From Spironucleus salmonicida (lineage: Eukaryota > Fornicata > Diplomonadida > Hexamitidae), in the NCBI GenBank assembly GCA_000497125.2, contig CM035320.1:680001-744000 (forward strand): a stretch of 64,000 nt of DNA. Reading direction: 5' to 3'. The notes under the pieces are model-generated. The model made no database searches. It had not been told where the DNA came from and saw nothing but the letters and a program-made list of their open reading frames with translations. Below are positions 12,886-24,814 of the stretch, piece after piece. The translations under genes were made by a program, and so were the position numbers. Every line of letters begins with the position of its first letter. Position 1 is the first letter of the stretch.

Positions 12886-13613
12886 TTTAGAACATGATGG
12901 CTTTAAATCGCGTGCTAAGTGGTATCTGGTACCGCCGATAGAACGAGTCGGGCGCACCTGGGTAATACGGGGTATAATTCGATTTTTCTCCTCGGCCGCT
13001 CCCGTAAAATCGGCCGCGGCTAAACGCCTGGCCTCCAGCGCAGTACGACCAGCCATGGAATGCAGCCACGGCGGGCGGCGTCGGATGACCACTGTACGTG
13101 GGCCGGGGGGCGCGGCCCGAAGAACTGCACAGGAGCGCTAGGCGTGCCGCGGATATGCCGACAGCAGGTCTGGCGAGCGTCGCATTCCGGCGCGGGTCTC
13201 GGGCTGCCCCTACCCTGATGGGCACTGGGGCACGCACCGCGCTGGTGGGACTGCCGGATCCGACTCGCAGCGCGGTGCCTCGTGCCAGACCCGGGGCTGC
13301 GAGCCCAGCACTTTTCAGCGGGGACGCCCGGGCCAGCCGCGGCATCCTGGTACACTGCGACCCCATGGCACCGCGCACCCTGACCCCGCGGGTGCTGGGG
13401 CATGCTCCCGCCACTCCCATTTTTAGAATGGAGCCGAATGGGGCCTATGGCGCCGGACCAGCGCGGCAGGTGACGCCATGATGCCGAGGAGCACTGTCTG
13501 GCGGGCTGCTGTCATGGTTCCCTGGCGACCGGCCTCCCCAGCCCCGCTCCGGGAATGCAGCACCCGGCGAAACGGCGATGGGGGCTGCACAATGCCGGCA
13601 GTGACCAGATTCC

Positions 13614-14078
13614 TCACTTTCCAAGCAGCTTGAGCGAGCGGAGCCGCGTGCGCACCTGGCAGTCGGTACGGCCTAGCACCGCCCCGATCTTCGCAAATGC
13701 ATGGGGGTGGGCCGTGAACAGCCGCCCGAGCGCCTCGTCCTCCTCCGGCGTGAAGGGCGCTGTGTTCCGCCGCAGGACCCTCCGGTAGCGCTGGGACAGC
13801 CTGAGCGCCGAGAACGAGGCCCTGGGGAACAGCGCCTCCATCTCGTTGCAGATCCCCTCCCAGGTCCCCCGCTTCTGGCGCCCGAGGCGGAGCAGCGCCT
13901 GGTCGTGGTCCTGCTGGTCCTGCCCCGGAAGGTCCCACGGCGCGCTCACGAGCTGGGGGTCCACGGCCAGCTGCGAGTCGTCCCCGTCTGGTCTAGGGGC
14001 CCATCCCAGATCGCGCATGCGGACTGTCGGGCCGACGAGCTGCGGGGGTCTGGACGGCAGTTTCCGAGCGCCGGACAT
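13614..14078 (-). CDS. Array Myb protein, copy 2
   Basis: Protein identical to copy 1. Intact from ATG to TGA. Confidence 0.75.
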   Translation of the reverse strand: MSGARKLPSRPPQLVGPTVRMRDLGWAPRPDGDDSQLAVDPQLVSAPWDLPGQDQQDHDQALLRLGRQKRGTWEGICNEMEALFPRASFSALRLSQRYRRVLRRNTAPFTPEEDEALGRLFTAHPHAFAKIGAVLGRTDCQVRTRLRSLKLLGK

Positions 14079-14806
14079 TTTAGAACATGATGGCTTTAAA
14101 TCGCGTGCTAAGTGGTATCTGGTACCGCCGATAGAACGAGTCGGGCGCACCTGGGTAATACGGGGTATAATTCGATTTTTCTCCTCGGCCGCTCCCGTAA
14201 AATCGGCCGCGGCTAAACGCCTGGCCTCCAGCGCAGTACGACCAGCCATGGAATGCAGCCACGGCGGGCGGCGTCGGATGACCACTGTACGTGGGCCGGG
14301 GGGCGCGGCCCGAAGAACTGCACAGGAGCGCTAGGCGTGCCGCGGATATGCCGACAGCAGGTCTGGCGAGCGTCGCATTCCGGCGCGGGTCTCGGGCTGC
14401 CCCTACCCTGATGGGCACTGGGGCACGCACCGCGCTGGTGGGACTGCCGGATCCGACTCGCAGCGCGGTGCCTCGTGCCAGACCCGGGGCTGCGAGCCCA
14501 GCACTTTTCAGCGGGGACGCCCGGGCCAGCCGCGGCATCCTGGTACACTGCGACCCCATGGCACCGCGCACCCTGACCCCGCGGGTGCTGGGGCATGCTC
14601 CCGCCACTCCCATTTTTAGAATGGAGCCGAATGGGGCCTATGGCGCCGGACCAGCGCGGCAGGTGACGCCATGATGCCGAGGAGCACTGTCTGGCGGGCT
14701 GCTGTCATGGTTCCCTGGCGACCGGCCTCCCCAGCCCCGCTCCGGGAATGCAGCACCCGGCGAAACGGCGATGGGGGCTGCACAATGCCGGCAGTGACCA
14801 GATTCC

Positions 14807-15271
14807 TCACTTTCCAAGCAGCTTGAGCGAGCGGAGCCGCGTGCGCACCTGGCAGTCGGTACGGCCTAGCACCGCCCCGATCTTCGCAAATGCATGGGGG
14901 TGGGCCGTGAACAGCCGCCCGAGCGCCTCGTCCTCCTCCGGCGTGAAGGGCGCTGTGTTCCGCCGCAGGACCCTCCGGTAGCGCTGGGACAGCCTGAGCG
15001 CCGAGAACGAGGCCCTGGGGAACAGCGCCTCCATCTCGTTGCAGATCCCCTCCCAGGTCCCCCGCTTCTGGCGCCCGAGGCGGAGCAGCGCCTGGTCGTG
15101 GTCCTGCTGGTCCTGCCCCGGAAGGTCCCACGGCGCGCTCACGAGCTGGGGGTCCACGGCCAGCTGCGAGTCGTCCCCGTCTGGTCTAGGGGCCCATCCC
15201 AGATCGCGCATGCGGACTGTCGGGCCGACGAGCTGCGGGGGTCTGGACGGCAGTTTCCGAGCGCCGGACAT
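14807..15271 (-). CDS. Array Myb protein, copy 3
   Basis: Protein identical to copy 1. Confidence 0.75.
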   Translation of the reverse strand: MSGARKLPSRPPQLVGPTVRMRDLGWAPRPDGDDSQLAVDPQLVSAPWDLPGQDQQDHDQALLRLGRQKRGTWEGICNEMEALFPRASFSALRLSQRYRRVLRRNTAPFTPEEDEALGRLFTAHPHAFAKIGAVLGRTDCQVRTRLRSLKLLGK

Positions 15272-15999
15272 TTTAGAACATGATGGCTTTAAATCGCGTG
15301 CTAAGTGGTATCTGGTACCGCCGATAGAACGAGTCGGGCGCACCTGGGTAATACGGGGTATAATTCGATTTTTCTCCTCGGCCGCTCCCGTAAAATCGGC
15401 CGCGGCTAAACGCCTGGCCTCCAGCGCAGTACGACCAGCCATGGAATGCAGCCACGGCGGGCGGCGTCGGATGACCACTGTACGTGGGCCGGGGGGCGCG
15501 GCCCGAAGAACTGCACAGGAGCGCTAGGCGTGCCGCGGATATGCCGACAGCAGGTCTGGCGAGCGTCGCATTCCGGCGCGGGTCTCGGGCTGCCCCTACC
15601 CTGATGGGCACTGGGGCACGCACCGCGCTGGTGGGACTGCCGGATCCGACTCGCAGCGCGGTGCCTCGTGCCAGACCCGGGGCTGCGAGCCCAGCACTTT
15701 TCAGCGGGGACGCCCGGGCCAGCCGCGGCATCCTGGTACACTGCGACCCCATGGCACCGCGCACCCTGACCCCGCGGGTGCTGGGGCATGCTCCCGCCAC
15801 TCCCATTTTTAGAATGGAGCCGAATGGGGCCTATGGCGCCGGACCAGCGCGGCAGGTGACGCCATGATGCCGAGGAGCACTGTCTGGCGGGCTGCTGTCA
15901 TGGTTCCCTGGCGACCGGCCTCCCCAGCCCCGCTCCGGGAATGCAGCACCCGGCGAAACGGCGATGGGGGCTGCACAATGCCGGCAGTGACCAGATTCC

Positions 16000-16464
16000 T
16001 CACTTTCCAAGCAGCTTGAGCGAGCGGAGCCGCGTGCGCACCTGGCAGTCGGTACGGCCTAGCACCGCCCCGATCTTCGCAAATGCATGGGGGTGGGCCG
16101 TGAACAGCCGCCCGAGCGCCTCGTCCTCCTCCGGCGTGAAGGGCGCTGTGTTCCGCCGCAGGACCCTCCGGTAGCGCTGGGACAGCCTGAGCGCCGAGAA
16201 CGAGGCCCTGGGGAACAGCGCCTCCATCTCGTTGCAGATCCCCTCCCAGGTCCCCCGCTTCTGGCGCCCGAGGCGGAGCAGCGCCTGGTCGTGGTCCTGC
16301 TGGTCCTGCCCCGGAAGGTCCCACGGCGCGCTCACGAGCTGGGGGTCCACGGCCAGCTGCGAGTCGTCCCCGTCTGGTCTAGGGGCCCATCCCAGATCGC
16401 GCATGCGGACTGTCGGGCCGACGAGCTGCGGGGGTCTGGACGGCAGTTTCCGAGCGCCGGACAT
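16000..16464 (-). CDS. Array Myb protein, copy 4
   Basis: Protein identical to copy 1. Confidence 0.75.
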   Translation of the reverse strand: MSGARKLPSRPPQLVGPTVRMRDLGWAPRPDGDDSQLAVDPQLVSAPWDLPGQDQQDHDQALLRLGRQKRGTWEGICNEMEALFPRASFSALRLSQRYRRVLRRNTAPFTPEEDEALGRLFTAHPHAFAKIGAVLGRTDCQVRTRLRSLKLLGK

Positions 16465-17192
16465 TTTAGAACATGATGGCTTTAAATCGCGTGCTAAGTG
16501 GTATCTGGTACCGCCGATAGAACGAGTCGGGCGCACCTGGGTAATACGGGGTATAATTCGATTTTTCTCCTCGGCCGCTCCCGTAAAATCGGCCGCGGCT
16601 AAACGCCTGGCCTCCAGCGCAGTACGACCAGCCATGGAATGCAGCCACGGCGGGCGGCGTCGGATGACCACTGTACGTGGGCCGGGGGGCGCGGCCCGAA
16701 GAACTGCACAGGAGCGCTAGGCGTGCCGCGGATATGCCGACAGCAGGTCTGGCGAGCGTCGCATTCCGGCGCGGGTCTCGGGCTGCCCCTACCCTGATGG
16801 GCACTGGGGCACGCACCGCGCTGGTGGGACTGCCGGATCCGACTCGCAGCGCGGTGCCTCGTGCCAGACCCGGGGCTGCGAGCCCAGCACTTTTCAGCGG
16901 GGACGCCCGGGCCAGCCGCGGCATCCTGGTACACTGCGACCCCATGGCACCGCGCACCCTGACCCCGCGGGTGCTGGGGCATGCTCCCGCCACTCCCATT
17001 TTTAGAATGGAGCCGAATGGGGCCTATGGCGCCGGACCAGCGCGGCAGGTGACGCCATGATGCCGAGGAGCACTGTCTGGCGGGCTGCTGTCATGGTTCC
17101 CTGGCGACCGGCCTCCCCAGCCCCGCTCCGGGAATGCAGCACCCGGCGAAACGGCGATGGGGGCTGCACAATGCCGGCAGTGACCAGATTCC

Positions 17193-17657
17193 TCACTTTC
17201 CAAGCAGCTTGAGCGAGCGGAGCCGCGTGCGCACCTGGCAGTCGGTACGGCCTAGCACCGCCCCGATCTTCGCAAATGCATGGGGGTGGGCCGTGAACAG
17301 CCGCCCGAGCGCCTCGTCCTCCTCCGGCGTGAAGGGCGCTGTGTTCCGCCGCAGGACCCTCCGGTAGCGCTGGGACAGCCTGAGCGCCGAGAACGAGGCC
17401 CTGGGGAACAGCGCCTCCATCTCGTTGCAGATCCCCTCCCAGGTCCCCCGCTTCTGGCGCCCGAGGCGGAGCAGCGCCTGGTCGTGGTCCTGCTGGTCCT
17501 GCCCCGGAAGGTCCCACGGCGCGCTCACGAGCTGGGGGTCCACGGCCAGCTGCGAGTCGTCCCCGTCTGGTCTAGGGGCCCATCCCAGATCGCGCATGCG
17601 GACTGTCGGGCCGACGAGCTGCGGGGGTCTGGACGGCAGTTTCCGAGCGCCGGACAT
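17193..17657 (-). CDS. Array Myb protein, copy 5
   Basis: Protein identical to copy 1. Confidence 0.75.
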   Translation of the reverse strand: MSGARKLPSRPPQLVGPTVRMRDLGWAPRPDGDDSQLAVDPQLVSAPWDLPGQDQQDHDQALLRLGRQKRGTWEGICNEMEALFPRASFSALRLSQRYRRVLRRNTAPFTPEEDEALGRLFTAHPHAFAKIGAVLGRTDCQVRTRLRSLKLLGK

Positions 17658-18385
17658 TTTAGAACATGATGGCTTTAAATCGCGTGCTAAGTGGTATCTG
17701 GTACCGCCGATAGAACGAGTCGGGCGCACCTGGGTAATACGGGGTATAATTCGATTTTTCTCCTCGGCCGCTCCCGTAAAATCGGCCGCGGCTAAACGCC
17801 TGGCCTCCAGCGCAGTACGACCAGCCATGGAATGCAGCCACGGCGGGCGGCGTCGGATGACCACTGTACGTGGGCCGGGGGGCGCGGCCCGAAGAACTGC
17901 ACAGGAGCGCTAGGCGTGCCGCGGATATGCCGACAGCAGGTCTGGCGAGCGTCGCATTCCGGCGCGGGTCTCGGGCTGCCCCTACCCTGATGGGCACTGG
18001 GGCACGCACCGCGCTGGTGGGACTGCCGGATCCGACTCGCAGCGCGGTGCCTCGTGCCAGACCCGGGGCTGCGAGCCCAGCACTTTTCAGCGGGGACGCC
18101 CGGGCCAGCCGCGGCATCCTGGTACACTGCGACCCCATGGCACCGCGCACCCTGACCCCGCGGGTGCTGGGGCATGCTCCCGCCACTCCCATTTTTAGAA
18201 TGGAGCCGAATGGGGCCTATGGCGCCGGACCAGCGCGGCAGGTGACGCCATGATGCCGAGGAGCACTGTCTGGCGGGCTGCTGTCATGGTTCCCTGGCGA
18301 CCGGCCTCCCCAGCCCCGCTCCGGGAATGCAGCACCCGGCGAAACGGCGATGGGGGCTGCACAATGCCGGCAGTGACCAGATTCC

Positions 18386-18850
18386 TCACTTTCCAAGCAG
18401 CTTGAGCGAGCGGAGCCGCGTGCGCACCTGGCAGTCGGTACGGCCTAGCACCGCCCCGATCTTCGCAAATGCATGGGGGTGGGCCGTGAACAGCCGCCCG
18501 AGCGCCTCGTCCTCCTCCGGCGTGAAGGGCGCTGTGTTCCGCCGCAGGACCCTCCGGTAGCGCTGGGACAGCCTGAGCGCCGAGAACGAGGCCCTGGGGA
18601 ACAGCGCCTCCATCTCGTTGCAGATCCCCTCCCAGGTCCCCCGCTTCTGGCGCCCGAGGCGGAGCAGCGCCTGGTCGTGGTCCTGCTGGTCCTGCCCCGG
18701 AAGGTCCCACGGCGCGCTCACGAGCTGGGGGTCCACGGCCAGCTGCGAGTCGTCCCCGTCTGGTCTAGGGGCCCATCCCAGATCGCGCATGCGGACTGTC
18801 GGGCCGACGAGCTGCGGGGGTCTGGACGGCAGTTTCCGAGCGCCGGACAT
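18386..18850 (-). CDS. Array Myb protein, copy 6
   Basis: Protein identical to copy 1. Confidence 0.75.
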   Translation of the reverse strand: MSGARKLPSRPPQLVGPTVRMRDLGWAPRPDGDDSQLAVDPQLVSAPWDLPGQDQQDHDQALLRLGRQKRGTWEGICNEMEALFPRASFSALRLSQRYRRVLRRNTAPFTPEEDEALGRLFTAHPHAFAKIGAVLGRTDCQVRTRLRSLKLLGK

Positions 18851-19578
18851 TTTAGAACATGATGGCTTTAAATCGCGTGCTAAGTGGTATCTGGTACCGC
18901 CGATAGAACGAGTCGGGCGCACCTGGGTAATACGGGGTATAATTCGATTTTTCTCCTCGGCCGCTCCCGTAAAATCGGCCGCGGCTAAACGCCTGGCCTC
19001 CAGCGCAGTACGACCAGCCATGGAATGCAGCCACGGCGGGCGGCGTCGGATGACCACTGTACGTGGGCCGGGGGGCGCGGCCCGAAGAACTGCACAGGAG
19101 CGCTAGGCGTGCCGCGGATATGCCGACAGCAGGTCTGGCGAGCGTCGCATTCCGGCGCGGGTCTCGGGCTGCCCCTACCCTGATGGGCACTGGGGCACGC
19201 ACCGCGCTGGTGGGACTGCCGGATCCGACTCGCAGCGCGGTGCCTCGTGCCAGACCCGGGGCTGCGAGCCCAGCACTTTTCAGCGGGGACGCCCGGGCCA
19301 GCCGCGGCATCCTGGTACACTGCGACCCCATGGCACCGCGCACCCTGACCCCGCGGGTGCTGGGGCATGCTCCCGCCACTCCCATTTTTAGAATGGAGCC
19401 GAATGGGGCCTATGGCGCCGGACCAGCGCGGCAGGTGACGCCATGATGCCGAGGAGCACTGTCTGGCGGGCTGCTGTCATGGTTCCCTGGCGACCGGCCT
19501 CCCCAGCCCCGCTCCGGGAATGCAGCACCCGGCGAAACGGCGATGGGGGCTGCACAATGCCGGCAGTGACCAGATTCC

Positions 19579-20043
19579 TCACTTTCCAAGCAGCTTGAGC
19601 GAGCGGAGCCGCGTGCGCACCTGGCAGTCGGTACGGCCTAGCACCGCCCCGATCTTCGCAAATGCATGGGGGTGGGCCGTGAACAGCCGCCCGAGCGCCT
19701 CGTCCTCCTCCGGCGTGAAGGGCGCTGTGTTCCGCCGCAGGACCCTCCGGTAGCGCTGGGACAGCCTGAGCGCCGAGAACGAGGCCCTGGGGAACAGCGC
19801 CTCCATCTCGTTGCAGATCCCCTCCCAGGTCCCCCGCTTCTGGCGCCCGAGGCGGAGCAGCGCCTGGTCGTGGTCCTGCCGGTCCTGCCCCGGAAGGTCC
19901 CACGGCGCGCTCACGAGCTGGGGGTCCACGGCCAGCTGCGAGTCGTCCCCGTCTGGTCTAGGGGCCCATCCCAGATCGCGCATGCGGACTGTCGGGCCGA
20001 CGAGCTGCGGGGGTCTGGACGGCAGTTTCCGAGCGCCGGACAT
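19579..20043 (-). CDS. Array Myb protein, copy 7 (Gln to Arg variant)
   Basis: As copy 1 except one Gln-to-Arg change (near residue 55, GQDRQDHDQ), from CTGCTGG becoming CTGCCGG near 19880. The change lies just before the first Myb repeat and is probably mild. Confidence 0.75.
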   Translation of the reverse strand: MSGARKLPSRPPQLVGPTVRMRDLGWAPRPDGDDSQLAVDPQLVSAPWDLPGQDRQDHDQALLRLGRQKRGTWEGICNEMEALFPRASFSALRLSQRYRRVLRRNTAPFTPEEDEALGRLFTAHPHAFAKIGAVLGRTDCQVRTRLRSLKLLGK

Positions 20044-20771
20044 TTTAGAACATGATGGCTTTAAATCGCGTGCTAAGTGGTATCTGGTACCGCCGATAGA
20101 ACGAGTCGGGCGCACCTGGGTAATACGGGGTATAATTCGATTTTTCTCCTCGGCCGCTCCCGTAAAATCGGCCGCGGCTAAACGCCTGGCCTCCAGCGCA
20201 GTACGACCAGCCATGGAATGCAGCCACGGCGGGCGGCGTCGGATGACCACTGTACGTGGGCCGGGGGGCGCGGCCCGAAGAACTGCACAGGAGCGCTAGG
20301 CGTGCCGCGGATATGCCGACAGCAGGTCTGGCGAGCGTCGCATTCCGGCGCGGGTCTCGGGCTGCCCCTACCCTGATGGGCACTGGGGCACGCACCGCGC
20401 TGGTGGGACTGCCGGATCCGACTCGCAGCGCGGTGCCTCGTGCCAGACCCGGGGCTGCGAGCCCAGCACTTTTCAGCGGGGACGCCCGGGCCAGCCGCGG
20501 CATCCTGGTACACTGCGACCCCATGGCACCGCGCACCCTGACCCCGCGGGTGCTGGGGCATGCTCCCGCCACTCCCATTTTTAGAATGGAGCCGAATGGG
20601 GCCTATGGCGCCGGACCAGCGCGGCAGGTGACGCCATGATGCCGAGGAGCACTGTCTGGCGGGCTGCTGTCATGGTTCCCTGGCGACCGGCCTCCCCAGC
20701 CCCGCTCCGGGAATGCAGCACCCGGCGAAACGGCGATGGGGGCTGCACAATGCCGGCAGTGACCAGATTCC

Positions 20772-21235
20772 TCACTTTCCAAGCAGCTTGAGCGAGCGGA
20801 GCCGCGTGCGCACCTGGCAGTCGGTACGGCCTAGCACCGCCCCGATCTTCGCAAATGCATGGGGGTGGGCCGTGAACAGCCGCCCGAGCGCCTCGTCCTC
20901 CTCCGGCGTGAAGGGCGCTGTGTTCCGCCGCAGGACCCCCGGTAGCGCTGGGACAGCCTGAGCGCCGAGAACGAGGCCCTGGGGAACAGCGCCTCCATCT
21001 CGTTGCAGATCCCCTCCCAGGTCCCCCGCTTCTGGCGCCCGAGGCGGAGCAGCGCCTGGTCGTGGTCCTGCTGGTCCTGCCCCGGAAGGTCCCACGGCGC
21101 GCTCACGAGCTGGGGGTCCACGGCCAGCTGCGAGTCGTCCCCGTCTGGTCTAGGGGCCCATCCCAGATCGCGCATGCGGACTGTCGGGCCGACGAGCTGC
21201 GGGGGTCTGGACGGCAGTTTCCGAGCGCCGGACAT
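20772..21235 (-). pseudogene. Array Myb protein, copy 8, frameshifted
   Basis: A single base is missing near 20936-20940 (GACCCTCCGG in other units, GACCCCCGG here). Copy 8 is therefore 464 bp, and the frame is lost after about residue 100, between the two Myb repeats. The second repeat is not translated in frame, so this copy could give only a one-repeat protein with an unrelated long tail. A consensus error in the assembly could look the same. Confidence 0.75.
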
Positions 21236-21963
21236 TTTAGAACATGATGGCTTTAAATCGCGTGCTAAGTGGTATCTGGTACCGCCGATAGAACGAGTCG
21301 GGCGCACCTGGGTAATACGGGGTATAATTCGATTTTTCTCCTCGGCCGCTCCCGTAAAATCGGCCGCGGCTAAACGCCTGGCCTCCAGCGCAGTACGACC
21401 AGCCATGGAATGCAGCCACGGCGGGCGGCGTCGGATGACCACTGTACGTGGGCCGGGGGGCGCGGCCCGAAGAACTGCACAGGAGCGCTAGGCGTGCCGC
21501 GGATATGCCGACAGCAGGTCTGGCGAGCGTCGCATTCCGGCGCGGGTCTCGGGCTGCCCCTACCCTGATGGGCACTGGGGCACGCACCGCGCTGGTGGGA
21601 CTGCCGGATCCGACTCGCAGCGCGGTGCCTCGTGCCAGACCCGGGGCTGCGAGCCCAGCACTTTTCAGCGGGGACGCCCGGGCCAGCCGCGGCATCCTGG
21701 TACACTGCGACCCCATGGCACCGCGCACCCTGACCCCGCGGGTGCTGGGGCATGCTCCCGCCACTCCCATTTTTAGAATGGAGCCGAATGGGGCCTATGG
21801 CGCCGGACCAGCGCGGCAGGTGACGCCATGATGCCGAGGAGCACTGTCTGGCGGGCTGCTGTCATGGTTCCCTGGCGACCGGCCTCCCCAGCCCCGCTCC
21901 GGGAATGCAGCACCCGGCGAAACGGCGATGGGGGCTGCACAATGCCGGCAGTGACCAGATTCC

Positions 21964-22428
21964 TCACTTTCCAAGCAGCTTGAGCGAGCGGAGCCGCGTG
22001 CGCACCTGGCAGTCGGTACGGCCTAGCACCGCCCCGATCTTCGCAAATGCATGGGGGTGGGCCGTGAACAGCCGCCCGAGCGCCTCGTCCTCCTCCGGCG
22101 TGAAGGGCGCTGTGTTCCGCCGCAGGACCCTCCGGTAGCGCTGGGACAGCCTGAGCGCCGAGAACGAGGCCCTGGGGAACAGCGCCTCCATCTCGTTGCA
22201 GATCCCCTCCCAGGTCCCCCGCTTCTGGCGCCCGAGGCGGAGCAGCGCCTGGTCGTGGTCCTGCTGGTCCTGCCCCGGAAGGTCCCACGGCGCGCTCACG
22301 AGCTGGGGGTCCACGGCCAGCTGCGAGTCGTCCCCGTCTGGTCTAGGGGCCCATCCCAGATCGCGCATGCGGACTGTCGGGCCGACGAGCTGCGGGGGTC
22401 TGGACGGCAGTTTCCGAGCGCCGGACAT
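21964..22428 (-). CDS. Array Myb protein, copy 9
   Basis: Protein identical to copy 1. The register is restored after the short unit 8. Confidence 0.75.
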   Translation of the reverse strand: MSGARKLPSRPPQLVGPTVRMRDLGWAPRPDGDDSQLAVDPQLVSAPWDLPGQDQQDHDQALLRLGRQKRGTWEGICNEMEALFPRASFSALRLSQRYRRVLRRNTAPFTPEEDEALGRLFTAHPHAFAKIGAVLGRTDCQVRTRLRSLKLLGK

Positions 22429-23156
22429 TTTAGAACATGATGGCTTTAAATCGCGTGCTAAGTGGTATCTGGTACCGCCGATAGAACGAGTCGGGCGCAC
22501 CTGGGTAATACGGGGTATAATTCGATTTTTCTCCTCGGCCGCTCCCGTAAAATCGGCCGCGGCTAAACGCCTGGCCTCCAGCGCAGTACGACCAGCCATG
22601 GAATGCAGCCACGGCGGGCGGCGTCGGATGACCACTGTACGTGGGCCGGGGGGCGCGGCCCGAAGAACTGCACAGGAGCGCTAGGCGTGCCGCGGATATG
22701 CCGACAGCAGGTCTGGCGAGCGTCGCATTCCGGCGCGGGTCTCGGGCTGCCCCTACCCTGATGGGCACTGGGGCACGCACCGCGCTGGTGGGACTGCCGG
22801 ATCCGACTCGCAGCGCGGTGCCTCGTGCCAGACCCGGGGCTGCGAGCCCAGCACTTTTCAGCGGGGACGCCCGGGCCAGCCGCGGCATCCTGGTACACTG
22901 CGACCCCATGGCACCGCGCACCCTGACCCCGCGGGTGCTGGGGCATGCTCCCGCCACTCCCATTTTTAGAATGGAGCCGAATGGGGCCTATGGCGCCGGA
23001 CCAGCGCGGCAGGTGACGCCATGATGCCGAGGAGCACTGTCTGGCGGGCTGCTGTCATGGTTCCCTGGCGACCGGCCTCCCCAGCCCCGCTCCGGGAATG
23101 CAGCACCCGGCGAAACGGCGATGGGGGCTGCACAATGCCGGCAGTGACCAGATTCC

Positions 23157-23621
23157 TCACTTTCCAAGCAGCTTGAGCGAGCGGAGCCGCGTGCGCACCT
23201 GGCAGTCGGTACGGCCTAGCACCGCCCCGATCTTCGCAAATGCATGGGGGTGGGCCGTGAACAGCCGCCCGAGCGCCTCGTCCTCCTCCGGCGTGAAGGG
23301 CGCTGTGTTCCGCCGCAGGACCCTCCGGTAGCGCTGGGACAGCCTGAGCGCCGAGAACGAGGCCCTGGGGAACAGCGCCTCCATCTCGTTGCAGATCCCC
23401 TCCCAGGTCCCCCGCTTCTGGCGCCCGAGGCGGAGCAGCGCCTGGTCGTGGTCCTGCTGGTCCTGCCCCGGAAGGTCCCACGGCGCGCTCACGAGCTGGG
23501 GGTCCACGGCCAGCTGCGAGTCGTCCCCGTCTGGTCTAGGGGCCCATCCCAGATCGCGCATGCGGACTGTCGGGCCGACGAGCTGCGGGGGTCTGGACGG
23601 CAGTTTCCGAGCGCCGGACAT
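23157..23621 (-). CDS. Array Myb protein, copy 10
   Basis: Protein identical to copy 1. Confidence 0.75.
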   Translation of the reverse strand: MSGARKLPSRPPQLVGPTVRMRDLGWAPRPDGDDSQLAVDPQLVSAPWDLPGQDQQDHDQALLRLGRQKRGTWEGICNEMEALFPRASFSALRLSQRYRRVLRRNTAPFTPEEDEALGRLFTAHPHAFAKIGAVLGRTDCQVRTRLRSLKLLGK

Positions 23622-24349
23622 TTTAGAACATGATGGCTTTAAATCGCGTGCTAAGTGGTATCTGGTACCGCCGATAGAACGAGTCGGGCGCACCTGGGTA
23701 ATACGGGGTATAATTCGATTTTTCTCCTCGGCCGCTCCCGTAAAATCGGCCGCGGCTAAACGCCTGGCCTCCAGCGCAGTACGACCAGCCATGGAATGCA
23801 GCCACGGCGGGCGGCGTCGGATGACCACTGTACGTGGGCCGGGGGGCGCGGCCCGAAGAACTGCACAGGAGCGCTAGGCGTGCCGCGGATATGCCGACAG
23901 CAGGTCTGGCGAGCGTCGCATTCCGGCGCGGGTCTCGGGCTGCCCCTACCCTGATGGGCACTGGGGCACGCACCGCGCTGGTGGGACTGCCGGATCCGAC
24001 TCGCAGCGCGGTGCCTCGTGCCAGACCCGGGGCTGCGAGCCCAGCACTTTTCAGCGGGGACGCCCGGGCCAGCCGCGGCATCCTGGTACACTGCGACCCC
24101 ATGGCACCGCGCACCCTGACCCCGCGGGTGCTGGGGCATGCTCCCGCCACTCCCATTTTTAGAATGGAGCCGAATGGGGCCTATGGCGCCGGACCAGCGC
24201 GGCAGGTGACGCCATGATGCCGAGGAGCACTGTCTGGCGGGCTGCTGTCATGGTTCCCTGGCGACCGGCCTCCCCAGCCCCGCTCCGGGAATGCAGCACC
24301 CGGCGAAACGGCGATGGGGGCTGCACAATGCCGGCAGTGACCAGATTCC

Positions 24350-24814
24350 TCACTTTCCAAGCAGCTTGAGCGAGCGGAGCCGCGTGCGCACCTGGCAGTC
24401 GGTACGGCCTAGCACCGCCCCGATCTTCGCAAATGCATGGGGGTGGGCCGTGAACAGCCGCCCGAGCGCCTCGTCCTCCTCCGGCGTGAAGGGCGCTGTG
24501 TTCCGCCGCAGGACCCTCCGGTAGCGCTGGGACAGCCTGAGCGCCGAGAACGAGGCCCTGGGGAACAGCGCCTCCATCTCGTTGCAGATCCCCTCCCAGG
24601 TCCCCCGCTTCTGGCGCCCGAGGCGGAGCAGCGCCTGGTCGTGGTCCTGCTGGTCCTGCCCCGGAAGGTCCCACGGCGCGCTCACGAGCTGGGGGTCCAC
24701 GGCCAGCTGCGAGTCGTCCCCGTCTGGTCTAGGGGCCCATCCCAGATCGCGCATGCGGACTGTCGGGCCGACGAGCTGCGGGGGTCTGGACGGCAGTTTC
24801 CGAGCGCCGGACAT
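24350..24814 (-). CDS. Array Myb protein, copy 11
   Basis: Protein identical to copy 1. Confidence 0.75.
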   Translation of the reverse strand: MSGARKLPSRPPQLVGPTVRMRDLGWAPRPDGDDSQLAVDPQLVSAPWDLPGQDQQDHDQALLRLGRQKRGTWEGICNEMEALFPRASFSALRLSQRYRRVLRRNTAPFTPEEDEALGRLFTAHPHAFAKIGAVLGRTDCQVRTRLRSLKLLGK

